Below are positions 18,299-26,597 of a stretch of 64,000 nt of DNA, piece after piece. Each line of letters opens with the position of its first letter. Within the stretch, counting starts at the first letter, position 1. The DNA comes from Streptomyces sp. NBC_00370. GTDB taxonomy: Bacteria; Actinomycetota; Actinomycetes; Streptomycetales; Streptomycetaceae. The position numbers and the translations under genes are program-made. Where the stretch lies: NCBI RefSeq assembly GCF_036084755.1, contig NZ_CP107968.1, positions 3,999,501 through 4,063,500 of the forward strand, given 5' to 3'. Under the pieces are notes generated by a model. It was not told the origin of the DNA. It saw only the letters and a list, made by a program, of their open reading frames with translations, and made no database searches.

Positions 18299-19495
18299 AT
18301 GGCCGCCATGACCGCACGCGATCCGGGACGGCGCCCGCTGCTCAACCGCCGACTCACCGAGTTCGGCACCACGATCTTCGCCGAGATGTCCGCGCTCGCC
18401 GTGCGCACCGGGGCGATCAACCTCGGCCAGGGTTTCCCCGACACCGACGGTCCCGAGGAGATCAGGGAGGCGGCGGTACGCGCGCTGCGGGACGGCCGCG
18501 GCAACCAGTACCCGCCGGGCCCCGGCGTCCCGGAGCTGCGCGCCGCGATCGCCGACCACCAGCAGCGCCGCTACGACCTGGCCTTCGACCCCGACACCGA
18601 GGTCCTGGTCACCGCCGGCGCCACCGAGGCGGTCGCCGCGGCGCTGCTCGCCCTGGTCGAGCCGGGCGACGAGGTCATCGCCCTTGAGCCGTACTACGAC
18701 TCGTACGCGGCCTGTATCGGCATGGCGGGCGGGGTACGCGTCCCGGTCACGCTGCGCCCCCGCGACGGCGCGTACCACCTGGACCTGGACGAGCTGCGGG
18801 ACGCGGTCACCGACAACACCCGGCTGATCCTGCTCAACACCCCGCACAACCCGACCGGCACCGTCCTCACCCGCGCCGAACTGGCCGCGATCGCCGAACT
18901 CGCCGTCGAACGCGACCTGCTGGTGGTCACGGACGAGGTCTACGAACACCTGGTCTTCGACGGCGAACACGTCCCGATCGCCACCTTCCCGGGCATGCGC
19001 GAGCGGACGGTCACCATCAGCTCGGCCGGCAAGACGTTCTCGTTCACCGGCTGGAAGGTCGGCTGGGTGACGAGCACCCCGGAGCTGGTGACGACCGTAC
19101 GAGCCGCGAAGCAGTTCCTGACGTACGTCTCGGCGGGCCCGTTCCAGTACGCCGTGGCCGAGGCCCTGCGGCTGCCCGACAGCTACTTCGACGACCTGCG
19201 CACCGACCTCCGCGCCAAACGCGACCTGCTGTCGGCGGGGCTGACGGCGGCCGGCTTCGACGTCTACCGCCCGGCCGGCACGTACTTCGTCACGACCGAC
19301 ATCCGCCCCCTCGGCGAATCGGACGGCTTCGCCTTCTGCCGCGCCCTCCCGGACCGCTGCGGCGTGGTCGCCGTCCCCAACGCGGTCTTCTACGACCACC
19401 GCGACCAGGGCGCCCCCTTCGTCCGCTTCGCCTTCTGCAAACGCACCGACGTCCTGACGGAGGCGGCGACCCGCCTCAAGACGCTCGCGTCCTGA
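18299..19495 (+). CDS. Class I/II PLP-dependent aminotransferase
   Basis: This 398-residue fold-type I aminotransferase contains INLGQGFPDTDGPEEI, NQYPPGPGVPELRAAI, VTAGATEAVAAALLAL, LLNTPHNPTGTVL, VTDEVYEHLVFDG, the PLP lysine in TISSAGKTFSFTGWKVGW, and FVRFAFCKR. This is the branch holding kynurenine/glutamine aminotransferases, DapC-like and methionine aminotransferases, so the amino acid is uncertain. A second ATG at 18308 has a better-spaced AGGATGG site and may be the true start. Confidence 0.88.
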   Translation: MAAMTARDPGRRPLLNRRLTEFGTTIFAEMSALAVRTGAINLGQGFPDTDGPEEIREAAVRALRDGRGNQYPPGPGVPELRAAIADHQQRRYDLAFDPDTEVLVTAGATEAVAAALLALVEPGDEVIALEPYYDSYAACIGMAGGVRVPVTLRPRDGAYHLDLDELRDAVTDNTRLILLNTPHNPTGTVLTRAELAAIAELAVERDLLVVTDEVYEHLVFDGEHVPIATFPGMRERTVTISSAGKTFSFTGWKVGWVTSTPELVTTVRAAKQFLTYVSAGPFQYAVAEALRLPDSYFDDLRTDLRAKRDLLSAGLTAAGFDVYRPAGTYFVTTDIRPLGESDGFAFCRALPDRCGVVAVPNAVFYDHRDQGAPFVRFAFCKRTDVLTEAATRLKTLAS

Positions 19496-19556
19496 GGCGG
19501 CGCACAGGCTGAGGCGGCGCACAGGCTGAGGCGGGGCACGGGCTGAGCCGGCCGCG
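19493..19556. repeat. About 17-bp degenerate tandem repeat
   Basis: The unit GCTGAGGCGGCGCACAG recurs about four times, with increasing divergence, from the aminotransferase stop codon into the intergenic region. It probably arose by slippage; no function is apparent. Confidence 0.6.
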
Positions 19557-19576
19557 GGCTGAGCGGAACCGGGCGG

Positions 19577-19624
19577 AAAAAACCCGGCCGGGGCGCGATC
19601 GAAGCGATCGGCGCCCCGGCCGGG
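19577..19624 (-). terminator. Intrinsic terminator of the YbjN-domain gene
   Basis: Long complementary arms within 19583-19624 (CCCGGCCGGGGCGC and its complement, extended by GATCG) form a very strong hairpin. Six A residues at 19577-19582 become a U tract for minus-strand transcripts. It lies 17 bases past the YbjN-domain stop and may also stop the convergent aminotransferase transcript. Confidence 0.85.
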
Positions 19625-19641
19625 CCGTGGTTCCTGGTGGG

Positions 19642-20169
19642 TCAGACGTCTTCGGGCTTCTCGTCGCCCGGTTCCAGGCCGAACTGCTCCACGAGCCACT
19701 TGTCGAACTCGATGGAGGCGCGGACCCAGCTGACCGTGGAGGACACGAAGTGCTCCAGGCTCACGCCCGTGCCGATCAGCATCTGGGCCTCGCCGATGAG
19801 GCGGACGGTGGGCGGGCCGTCGCCCTCCTCGTGGACGTGGCTGTAGACCTTGGGCCACAGGGTGCGGCGGTTCCAGTCGTCGATCGCGTCGAGGATCTTG
19901 GCCTTGTCGCCCATGGGGTGCGGCCGGTCGTAGAACGTCCGCACGGAGAAGACCTGCTGGTCGTCCTCGCCGCGGAACATGAAGTACGTACGGAATTCCT
20001 CCCACGGCGCCGCGAGGTCGCCCTCGTCGTCGACTACGTACTTCAGCTCCATCTGTTCGAGGAGCTGCTTGACCAGATCCTGGTCGGGGACGACGGGGCC
20101 CGCCGGTCCTGCAGCCTGCGGTTGGGGCTGGCCCCCGAAATTCGGAATCGAGGACGGGTCGATGCTCAC
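19642..20169 (-). CDS. YbjN domain-containing protein
   Basis: This 175-residue soluble protein has a Pro/Gln-rich N-terminal linker (residues about 10-30). A YbjN/type III chaperone-like domain follows, with LELKYVVDDEGDLAAPW-like features, FYDRPHPMGDKAKILDAIDDWNRR, and FVSSTVSWVRASIEFDKWL. Such domains are thought to act in protein-protein contacts. The GTG at 20169 is preceded by AAGGGAA at good spacing and was preferred over the upstream open frame. It stands alone between its terminator and clpB. Confidence 0.82.
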   Translation of the reverse strand: MSIDPSSIPNFGGQPQPQAAGPAGPVVPDQDLVKQLLEQMELKYVVDDEGDLAAPWEEFRTYFMFRGEDDQQVFSVRTFYDRPHPMGDKAKILDAIDDWNRRTLWPKVYSHVHEEGDGPPTVRLIGEAQMLIGTGVSLEHFVSSTVSWVRASIEFDKWLVEQFGLEPGDEKPEDV

Positions 20170-20350
20170 CGAGAATTCCCTTCGTACGGTTCCTGCCATC
20201 CTCCCCCATCGCGGGCGGGGAGTGGCAAGCCCGGTCGGCGCCGCTCGGCTGTGGGCCGGGGCAGGGACAGTCTCCCGTCGCCTGCCCAGGCCCACCCGGA
20301 GCATGCGGCCCGTGTCGGACCGTGTCGGTCCGCGCTCGCCGCCGCCGCCG

Positions 20351-22984
20351 TCAGAGCGTCTTCGGAGGCCCCTCGACCGGGGCGTCCGGCGATGCCACCG
20401 CCGTTGTCGGGCCGACGATCAGGCCGTCGTCGAAGCGGTCCACCCGGACCGTGTCGCCGTCCTTGATCTCGCCCGCCAGGATCTCCTTCGCCAGCTGGTC
20501 GCCGATCGCCGTCTGGATCAGCCGGCGCAGCGGCCGCGCGCCGTACGCCGGGTCCATGCCCTCCACGGCCAGCCAGGACAGCGCGTCCGGGGTGACGTCC
20601 AGGGTGAGCCTGCGTTCGGCCAGGCGCTTGGCGAGCCGGTCGATCTGGAGCCTGGCGATCTCGGCCAGCTCGTCCTTGGCCAGCGCGGAGAAGACCACCA
20701 GGTCGTCCAGGCGGTTCAGGAACTCCGGCTTGAAGGACGACCGGACCAGTTCGAGCACCTGCTGCTTCTTCGTCTCCTCCGACGGCAGCGGATCGACCAG
20801 GTACTGGCTGCCGAGGTTCGACGTCAGGACCAGGATCGTGTTGCGGAAGTCGACCGTGCGGCCCTGTCCGTCGGTGAGCCGGCCGTCGTCCAGCACCTGG
20901 AGCAGGACGTCGAAGACCTCGGGGTGGGCCTTCTCGACCTCGTCCAGCAGGACGACGGAGTACGGGCGGCGCCGGACGGCCTCGGTGAGCTGGCCGCCCT
21001 CCTCGTACCCGACGTAGCCGGGAGGCGCCCCGACGAGCCGGGCCACCGAGTGCTTCTCGCCGTACTCGCTCATGTCGATACGGACCATGGCCCGCTCGTC
21101 GTCGAAGAGGAAGTCGGCGAGAGCCTTGGCCAGTTCGGTCTTGCCGACACCGGTCGGGCCGAGGAAGAGGAACGAGCCGGTGGGGCGGTCCGGGTCGGCG
21201 ATGCCGGCGCGGGTGCGGCGTACGGCGTCGGAGACGGCCTGTACGGCCTCGGTCTGGCCGATCAGCCGCTTGCCCAGCTCCTGCTCCATCCGCAGCAGCT
21301 TCTGCGTCTCGCCCTCCAACAGCCGGCCGGCCGGGATCCCGGTCCAGGCGCCGACCACGTCAGCGATGTCGTCCGGGCCGACCTCCTCCTTGACCATGGT
21401 GTCCAGAGCAGCTTCCTGCTCCGCCTCCGCCGCCTCCTCCAACTCGCGCTCCAGGCCGGGGATCTCCCCGTACAGCAGCTTGGAAGCGGTGTCGAAGTCG
21501 CCGTCGCGCTGGGCGCGTTCGGCCTGGCCGCGCAGGTCGTCGAGCTGTTCCTTCAGCTCACCGACCCGGTTGAGGCCTTCCTTCTCCTTCTCCCAGCGGG
21601 CGTTGAGGCCGCGCAGCTCCTCCTCGCGGTCGGCGAGGTCGCGGCGCAGCTTCTCCAGCCGCTGCTTGGAGGCGGGGTCCGACTCGTTCTTGAGGGCCAG
21701 CTCCTCCATCCGCAGCCGGTCGACGGAGCGCTGCAGCTCGTCGATCTCCAGCGGGGACGAGTCGATCTCCATCCGCAGCCGGGACGCCGCCTCGTCGACC
21801 AGGTCGATGGCCTTGTCGGGCAGGAAGCGCGAGGTGATGTACCGGTCGGACAGCGCGGCGGCCGCGACCAGCGAGGCGTCCGCGATCTGCACCTTGTGGT
21901 GGGCCTCGTAGCGGCCCTTGAGCCCGCGCAGGATGGCGATGGTGTCCTCGACGCTCGGCTCGGCGACCAGCACCTGCTGGAAGCGCCGCTCCAGCGCCGC
22001 GTCCTTCTCGATCCGCTCGCGGTACTCGTCCAGCGTGGTCGCGCCGACCATCCGCAGCTCGCCACGGGCCAGCATCGGCTTGAGCATGTTCCCCGCGTCC
22101 ATGGCGGAGTCACCGCCCGCGCCCGCGCCGACGACGGTGTGCAGCTCGTCGATGAAGGTGATGACCTGCCCGTCGCTCTCCTTGATCTCGGAGAGGACGG
22201 TCTTCAGCCGCTCCTCGAACTCGCCCCGGTACTTGGCGCCGGCGACCATCGCGCCGAGGTCGAGCGAGACCAGCCGCTTGTTCTTCAGCGACTCCGGCAC
22301 GTCGCCCTTCACGATGCGCTGCGCCAGCCCCTCGACGACGGCCGTCTTGCCGACGCCGGGCTCGCCGATCAGCACCGGGTTGTTCTTCGTACGGCGTGAC
22401 AGCACCTGCACCACGCGCCGGATCTCGTGGTCCCGGCCGATGACCGGGTCGAGCTTGCCCTCGCGGGCGGCGGCGGTGAAATCGGTGCCGAACTTCTCCA
22501 GAGCCTTGTACTGACCCTCCGGGTCGGGTGTGCTCACCCGGCGCCCTCCCCTTGCCTTCTCGAACGCGTCCAGCAGTTTCCTGGCCGAGGCACCCTGCTG
22601 ATCCAGCAGTTCCCCGGCGCGGCCGCCCTTGGCGGCGATCCCGATGAGCAGATGCTCGGTGGAGAGATATTCGTCCCCCAGCTCCTTCGCGCGCCGCGCG
22701 GCGTCCGCGACGACAGCCAGCGTCTCGCGGTCGGGCTGCGGGGGCGCGACGGTGGAGCCGGTCACGCTGGGCTGTCCGGCCAGCAGCCGTTCCGCCCCTG
22801 ACCGTACAGCGGCCAGGTCGGCATCGACCGCCGCCAGCAGGTCGATGATGTTCTCGTTGTCCTGCCCTTCGAGCAGGGCGAGCAGCAGATGTGCTGGGGT
22901 CAGATCGGGGTGTCCGGCCGCTACGGCGCGGCTGGTGGCCGCATTGATCGCGTCCCGGCTCCTGTTGGTCAGCTCGGCGTCCAC
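20351..22984 (-). CDS. clpB: ATP-dependent disaggregase ClpB
   Basis: This 877-residue Hsp100 chaperone rescues aggregated proteins together with DnaK. It has an N-terminal Clp_N repeat domain (residues 1-145) and AAA-1 with Walker A GEPGVGKT. The coiled middle domain (ELQRSVDRLRMEELALKNE, then RRDLADREEELRGL) marks ClpB rather than ClpC, and AAA-2 has GPTGVGKTELAKAL. The ClpP-binding IGF loop is not seen. The start is a GTG at 22984 after AAGGAGGAG. A HAIR operator lies about 60 bases upstream, so HspR repression is expected. Confidence 0.96.
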   Translation of the reverse strand: MDAELTNRSRDAINAATSRAVAAGHPDLTPAHLLLALLEGQDNENIIDLLAAVDADLAAVRSGAERLLAGQPSVTGSTVAPPQPDRETLAVVADAARRAKELGDEYLSTEHLLIGIAAKGGRAGELLDQQGASARKLLDAFEKARGGRRVSTPDPEGQYKALEKFGTDFTAAAREGKLDPVIGRDHEIRRVVQVLSRRTKNNPVLIGEPGVGKTAVVEGLAQRIVKGDVPESLKNKRLVSLDLGAMVAGAKYRGEFEERLKTVLSEIKESDGQVITFIDELHTVVGAGAGGDSAMDAGNMLKPMLARGELRMVGATTLDEYRERIEKDAALERRFQQVLVAEPSVEDTIAILRGLKGRYEAHHKVQIADASLVAAAALSDRYITSRFLPDKAIDLVDEAASRLRMEIDSSPLEIDELQRSVDRLRMEELALKNESDPASKQRLEKLRRDLADREEELRGLNARWEKEKEGLNRVGELKEQLDDLRGQAERAQRDGDFDTASKLLYGEIPGLERELEEAAEAEQEAALDTMVKEEVGPDDIADVVGAWTGIPAGRLLEGETQKLLRMEQELGKRLIGQTEAVQAVSDAVRRTRAGIADPDRPTGSFLFLGPTGVGKTELAKALADFLFDDERAMVRIDMSEYGEKHSVARLVGAPPGYVGYEEGGQLTEAVRRRPYSVVLLDEVEKAHPEVFDVLLQVLDDGRLTDGQGRTVDFRNTILVLTSNLGSQYLVDPLPSEETKKQQVLELVRSSFKPEFLNRLDDLVVFSALAKDELAEIARLQIDRLAKRLAERRLTLDVTPDALSWLAVEGMDPAYGARPLRRLIQTAIGDQLAKEILAGEIKDGDTVRVDRFDDGLIVGPTTAVASPDAPVEGPPKTL

Positions 22985-23044
22985 GTGCGCTCTCTCCTCC
23001 TTGCGCGGATCTCCACTGGGTCTGACAGTGTCAGCGTGCGCAAA

Positions 23045-23065
23045 GTTGAGTCTATTCCACTCAAG
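23045..23065. promoter_or_regulatory. HAIR element (HspR operator) upstream of clpB
   Basis: On the minus strand the site reads CTTGAGT, 7 bases, then ACTCAAC, one mismatch from the HAIR consensus CTTGAGT-N7-ACTCAAG. It is about 60 bases before the clpB GTG and overlaps a possible TAGACT -10 box, a position suited to repression by the HspR encoded at 26598-27068. Confidence 0.85.
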
Positions 23066-23102
23066 CCTGAAACGGCGGCCTTCCCCGCCTACGATTTGCC
23101 GC

Positions 23103-23537
23103 ATGTCCGACGACCAGCGCGAACCCAGCCGCGAGCAGCGCCGCGAACACAGCCCGGAGTTCCTCGCCTTCTGGCGCGAGCGCCATGTCTGCACCCTGAC
23201 GACCGCCCGCCCCGACGGCACCCCGCACCTGGTCCCGGTGGGCGTCACGTACGACCACGGGACGGGGATCGCGCGCGTCATCGCGAACAAGCACAGCAAG
23301 AAGGTCCGCAACGTACTGGCGGCCCAGTCGGCGGCCGGCGGCGCGCGGGTCGCCGTGTGCCAGGCCGAGGGACGCCGCTGGTCGACGCTTGAGGGGCGCG
23401 CGACGGTACGCGCGGAGGCCGAGGCCGTCGCCGAGGCGGAGGGCCGTTACGCGGCCCGCTACGGGCGCACGCCCTCGCCCAACCCGGACCGGGTGGTCAT
23501 CGAGATCGCCGTCGACCGGACGCTGGGCCGCGGCTGA
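23103..23537 (+). CDS. Pyridoxamine 5'-phosphate oxidase-like (F420/FMN split-barrel) protein
   Basis: This 144-residue split beta-barrel flavin/deazaflavin protein has FWRERHVCTLTTARPDGTPHLVPVGV, VIANKHSKKVRNVLA and WSTLEGRATVRAEAEAV. The pattern fits the TIGR03618-like F420-dependent group common in actinobacteria, which reduce diverse substrates. It is divergent from clpB across the HAIR site, so HspR might also touch its promoter. Confidence 0.8.
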   Translation: MSDDQREPSREQRREHSPEFLAFWRERHVCTLTTARPDGTPHLVPVGVTYDHGTGIARVIANKHSKKVRNVLAAQSAAGGARVAVCQAEGRRWSTLEGRATVRAEAEAVAEAEGRYAARYGRTPSPNPDRVVIEIAVDRTLGRG

Positions 23538-23595
23538 AACCGGCCACCGAGCGGGAGCCGGGCCGCGCGTCGGACCGGGCCCTGAACGCGGACAG

Positions 23596-23640
23596 CACAA
23601 CGGCGCCATCGTGTTTCAGGTCCACGATGGCGCCGTTGTG
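23596..23640. terminator. Bidirectional hairpin terminator
   Basis: A perfect 18-bp inverted repeat (23596-23613 and 23623-23640) with a 9-base loop lies between the convergent PPOX-like gene and the 106-residue protein gene. It is strong enough to terminate both transcripts. Confidence 0.8.
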
Positions 23641-23682
23641 TGGGGGAAGCGCCTGAACGATCTTGAACGACGGGGGAATCGT

Positions 23683-24003
23683 TCAGGCACTGCGGGGGGT
23701 GGCCGTGTTGGTTTGTGGCTCGACCAGCTGGTGGTCACGCTGGTCGAGGTTGACGAAGATCATGTCGTACCTGATGACACACCGCACCGGTTGCGGCGCG
23801 CCCCGCGGCCTTCTCAGGAGGCGGTAGGCACGTACCTCTTCGTCCTCTTCGCGTACGACGACGATCGGTTCGCCGAAGAGGGTGACCGTCACCGATTCGC
23901 CGCGGTGTGAGATCGCGGTGACGAGATCGATGAAGTGCCATCCGGAGCGATAGGCGGTAGCCATCTCGCGCCGGAGGACCCGGTCATCCGACGGGACGTT
24001 CAT
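23683..24003 (-). CDS. Small protein coupled to the DMGW-repeat peptide gene
   Basis: I do not recognise this 106-residue protein. It starts MNVPSDDRVLRREMATAYRS, has no signal peptide, and contains a mixed alpha/beta core (VTVTLFGEPIVVVREEDEEV, then CVIRYDMIFVNLDQRD) and a polar tail. Its ATG overlaps the stop of the upstream DMGW-repeat gene in ATGA, so translation is probably coupled. This implies a joint role such as immunity, processing or delivery, which is untested inference. Confidence 0.65.
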   Translation of the reverse strand: MNVPSDDRVLRREMATAYRSGWHFIDLVTAISHRGESVTVTLFGEPIVVVREEDEEVRAYRLLRRPRGAPQPVRCVIRYDMIFVNLDQRDHQLVEPQTNTATPRSA

Positions 24004-24311
24004 GCGACTACGTCTGCCGGGGTGGTGTCCCACCCCATGTCGGGCGGGGTGACAGGCGCGACATCGGCGGGGGTGGTGTCCCAGCCCATGTCCGGCGGCG
24101 TCACGGGCTCGGCGCCGACAGCGCGGCGACCCCATCCCATGTCCGCCACGCCCAGTGTCGAGACCGTTCCGGACACGTGCGTCTGCTCCGCCGCGACCCG
24201 GACACCGGCCGGAGCGCTGCCCCAGCCCATGTCGAGCGCGCTCAGTCCGCCCAGTGCCACCGGGGCGGCAAAGGCGACGACCAGCGCCGAACGAAGCAAT
24301 CTCCTGCCCAT
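24000..24311 (-). CDS. Predicted secreted peptide precursor with four DMGW motifs
   Basis: This 103-residue precursor has a basic N-terminus (MGRRLLRSAL) and a hydrophobic signal-peptide-like core (VVAFAAPVALGGLSA). The remainder carries DMGW at residues 27-30, 57-60, 74-77 and 91-94. The last two copies lie in nearly identical 17-residue units (VTPPDMGWDTTPADVAP). The frame continues upstream to 24422, but the ATG at 24311 fits the signal peptide best; GAGG lies about 12 bases before it. The layout resembles a multi-copy peptide precursor, and function is unknown. It is divergent from a LuxR-type regulator across 127 bases. Confidence 0.7.
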   Translation of the reverse strand: MGRRLLRSALVVAFAAPVALGGLSALDMGWGSAPAGVRVAAEQTHVSGTVSTLGVADMGWGRRAVGAEPVTPPDMGWDTTPADVAPVTPPDMGWDTTPADVVA

Positions 24312-24357
24312 AACGGCTACGTCCTCACTAAGTAGTTCCTCTCCCCGTCCGTCACGA

Positions 24358-24370
24358 CAATGACTCATTG
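24358..24370. promoter_or_regulatory. Palindrome in the divergent DMGW/regulator promoter region
   Basis: CAATGACTCATTG is a perfect 6-1-6 palindrome between the peptide gene and the regulator at 24439. It is a candidate operator by position and symmetry only. Confidence 0.4.
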
Positions 24371-24402
24371 GTAGACCCCAACGCCACAGGAGCGATGCAT
24401 CA

Positions 24403-24418
24403 TGTTCCTGCAGGTACA
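24403..24418. promoter_or_regulatory. Second palindrome upstream of the LuxR-type regulator
   Basis: TGTTCCTGCAGGTACA is a 16-base palindrome with one mismatched pair, 20 bases upstream of the regulator's TTG start. It could be an autoregulatory operator; no binding protein can be assigned from sequence. Confidence 0.4.
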
Positions 24419-24438
24419 GCAACCTGAGGGGTGGAGAA

Positions 24439-25422
24439 TTGAGTACGACTTACTCAAATGAGACACATCGGCACGCTCTTACGGAACTGTGTGCCGAGGG
24501 GACACGGATCTACACCCAGGCTCTGCGCTCCGGACGTATCGGTAGGCACGAGGTCGAATCGGCTCCTTGCCTGATCGATTTCGCCCTGTTGCACCCGGAT
24601 CCCGACGACCCCGACTGGCTGCGTCCGGTCGCTCCCGCCACCGCACTGGCGCAGCGGCTGCACCCCATCGAACGGGAGATACAGGAGCGCCGCCGGCAGA
24701 CCGTCGACCTCGCTGACTCCTTCGAGCAGTTCATCGTCCTCAGCGCGCAGGCACCGCCCAACATCCACGCCATCACGGTGCTCGAAGGGTCCAACCGCAT
24801 CAACAACGCGCTCGATGTGGCCGCCGCCGAGAGCAGGACGGAAGTGCTGACCATCCAGCCGGGCGGCGGGCGCAGCGAGAACGTCCTCAGCCAGGCGATA
24901 GCGCGGCAGAAGCCGCTGGTCGACCGGGGCATCAGCATGCGCACGCTGTACCAGCACACGGTGCGCTACACCCAGTCCACCTTCGCCTACGTCGAGCACA
25001 TGGCCGGTACGAAGGTGGAGATACGCACGCTCGAACAGCTCGTGGAGCGGCTGATCATCTGCGACGACACCGTGGCCTTCATCCCGGCCCGCAACGACAA
25101 CACGGTCGCGCTCGAACTGCGCCACCCCGGTCTGGTGTCGTATCTCACCAAGGTCTTCGAGCACCTGTGGCAGCGCGCCACCCCACTGCTCGAACCCATC
25201 GCGTCCGCCCCCGACCCCGAGGGCATCACCGACGTCCAGCGGTCCATCGCCAAGCTGCTCATCGAGGGCCTGGTCGACGAGACGATCGCCCGGCGGCTCG
25301 GCATGAACGTCCGCACCTGCCGTGCGCACATCGCGAAGCTCGCGGCCTCGCTCGGCAGCGGCAGCCGCGCACAACTCGGTTTCCTGATAGCGCAGTCGGG
25401 GATCCTTGACGAGAAGAACTGA
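24439..25422 (+). CDS. LuxR-type HTH regulator next to the DMGW peptide
   Basis: This 327-residue regulator has no receiver domain. The middle (about 105-240) has ITVLEGSNRINNALDVAAAE, LTIQPGGGRSENVLSQAI, RGISMRTLYQHTVRYT and FIPARNDNTVAL, resembling the TrmB/PLD-like effector region of many Streptomyces regulators. A LuxR-type HTH ends the protein (TDVQRSIAKLLIEGLVDETIARRLGMNVRTCRAHIAKL). The TTG start is preceded by GAGGGG at 7 bases. It is divergent from the peptide gene, a common arrangement for a cognate regulator. Its HTH lacks the usual opening LTxRE. Confidence 0.78.
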   Translation: MSTTYSNETHRHALTELCAEGTRIYTQALRSGRIGRHEVESAPCLIDFALLHPDPDDPDWLRPVAPATALAQRLHPIEREIQERRRQTVDLADSFEQFIVLSAQAPPNIHAITVLEGSNRINNALDVAAAESRTEVLTIQPGGGRSENVLSQAIARQKPLVDRGISMRTLYQHTVRYTQSTFAYVEHMAGTKVEIRTLEQLVERLIICDDTVAFIPARNDNTVALELRHPGLVSYLTKVFEHLWQRATPLLEPIASAPDPEGITDVQRSIAKLLIEGLVDETIARRLGMNVRTCRAHIAKLAASLGSGSRAQLGFLIAQSGILDEKN

Positions 25423-25559
25423 GGGCGGTGCCGGCGGGTGCCACCGGGGGCTGACCCGTTTCACGGGGAGCTACGCTTCACGACCGGCGACCCGACGGCA
25501 AGACGGCGGACGCTTCGCACGTCAGAAGTTCCGGTTTTGGAAGGTGGGGACGACGGCGG

Positions 25560-26537
25560 ATGGCGCGAGAGGCCGAACCCGCGCGAGACAGCCTGCTGCC
25601 GCTCGCGGCACGGGAGTTGTACGCGCGCCTGGCGGCCGGTGAGGACGTACCGCCCGACGCCGAGGGCCTGGCGAGCCTGCACCGCCGCGGACTCGCCCGT
25701 ACGGACCCGGCGAGCGGCCACGTCAGCGTGCTCGACCTGGACGACGTGGAGCAGCGGCTGCGCGGATCCGTCCGGGACGCCCTGACCCACTCCGTCGGGC
25801 TCGTCGCCGAACTGCACACCGCCGTGGACGACTTGCGCGCACGCCATGCCGCGGCCCGCCCGGGTGCCGCTCCTTCGCCCGGCGCACTCTTCGTGGAGGG
25901 CAAGGACGCCGTCAACCGGTCCATAGCCGCCGCCTGCGACAGCGCGCGGGAGGAAATGCTCTGCGCCCAGCCGGGGCCGCGTACGCGCCGTTCCCTGGCT
26001 CTGGCCGAGGGCCGGGACACCGAGCTGCTGGAGCGCGGCGTGTCGGTCCGCACGCTCTACCGCGCGAGCAACAAGACCAACCCCGCCGTGCATGAGCGGG
26101 TGAGGACGATGCGGCCGAAGGGCGGCCAGTTCCGCACGCTGGCCAGCCCGTTCCTGCTGATGATCATCTTCGACCGCCGACTGGCCTTCCTGGTGGACCG
26201 GCTGGAGGGCCGCCCGGCCGCCGACGGCGCCTGGCAGGTGCGCGACCCGGCCGTCTGCGCCTTCCTCGCCGATGTCTTCGAGCAGCAGTGGGTACGGGCC
26301 GACGAGTGGCTGACGCCGGCGCCGTCCGGCGCCCCCGTGGTCAGCACGCAGCTCCAGCGCGCCATCCTGCGCGAGCTGTGCGCGGGACACGACCAGCAGC
26401 AGATCGCCAAGACCCTGGGCTACAGCGCCCGTACGGTCAACGCCCATCTGACGGACCTGCGCGGGCGGTTGGGCTTCCGCACCGTCTACCAGCTCACCCA
26501 CTGGTGGGCGACGTGCGAGGAACGCGAACTGGACTGA
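25560..26537 (+). CDS. Second LuxR-type HTH regulator, paralogous architecture
   Basis: This 325-residue regulator has the same layout as the preceding gene: an N-terminal winged-helix-like segment (ELYARLAAGEDVPPDAEGLA) and a middle effector region with LFVEGKDAVNRSIAAACDSA, LLERGVSVRTLYRAS, FRTLASPFLLMIIFDRRLAF. The C-terminal LuxR HTH is LQRAILRELCAGHDQQQIAKTLGYSARTVNAHL. Start ATG 25560 follows GGTGGGG. It lies 137 bases after its neighbour in the same direction and probably arose by duplication, now well diverged. Confidence 0.8.
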   Translation: MAREAEPARDSLLPLAARELYARLAAGEDVPPDAEGLASLHRRGLARTDPASGHVSVLDLDDVEQRLRGSVRDALTHSVGLVAELHTAVDDLRARHAAARPGAAPSPGALFVEGKDAVNRSIAAACDSAREEMLCAQPGPRTRRSLALAEGRDTELLERGVSVRTLYRASNKTNPAVHERVRTMRPKGGQFRTLASPFLLMIIFDRRLAFLVDRLEGRPAADGAWQVRDPAVCAFLADVFEQQWVRADEWLTPAPSGAPVVSTQLQRAILRELCAGHDQQQIAKTLGYSARTVNAHLTDLRGRLGFRTVYQLTHWWATCEERELD

Positions 26538-26560
26538 GCCCCGCCAGGTGGTGGCGGGGC
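26538..26560. terminator. Hairpin between the regulator gene and hspR
   Basis: Arms at 26538-26546 and 26552-26560 (GCCCCGCCA and its complement) enclose a 5-base loop immediately after the regulator stop. The hairpin lies between convergent genes, so it could serve both. Confidence 0.65.
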
Positions 26561-26597
26561 CCGGTCCAGCAGCTCGGTGCGTATCCGCAAGCGCGGC

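Noticed and set aside
24000..24260. The repeated DMGW-coding DNA as a CRISPR-like or tandem noncoding array
   Set aside because: Repeats are in frame, multiples of three, and lie within a gene with a signal peptide; there are no regular spacers.
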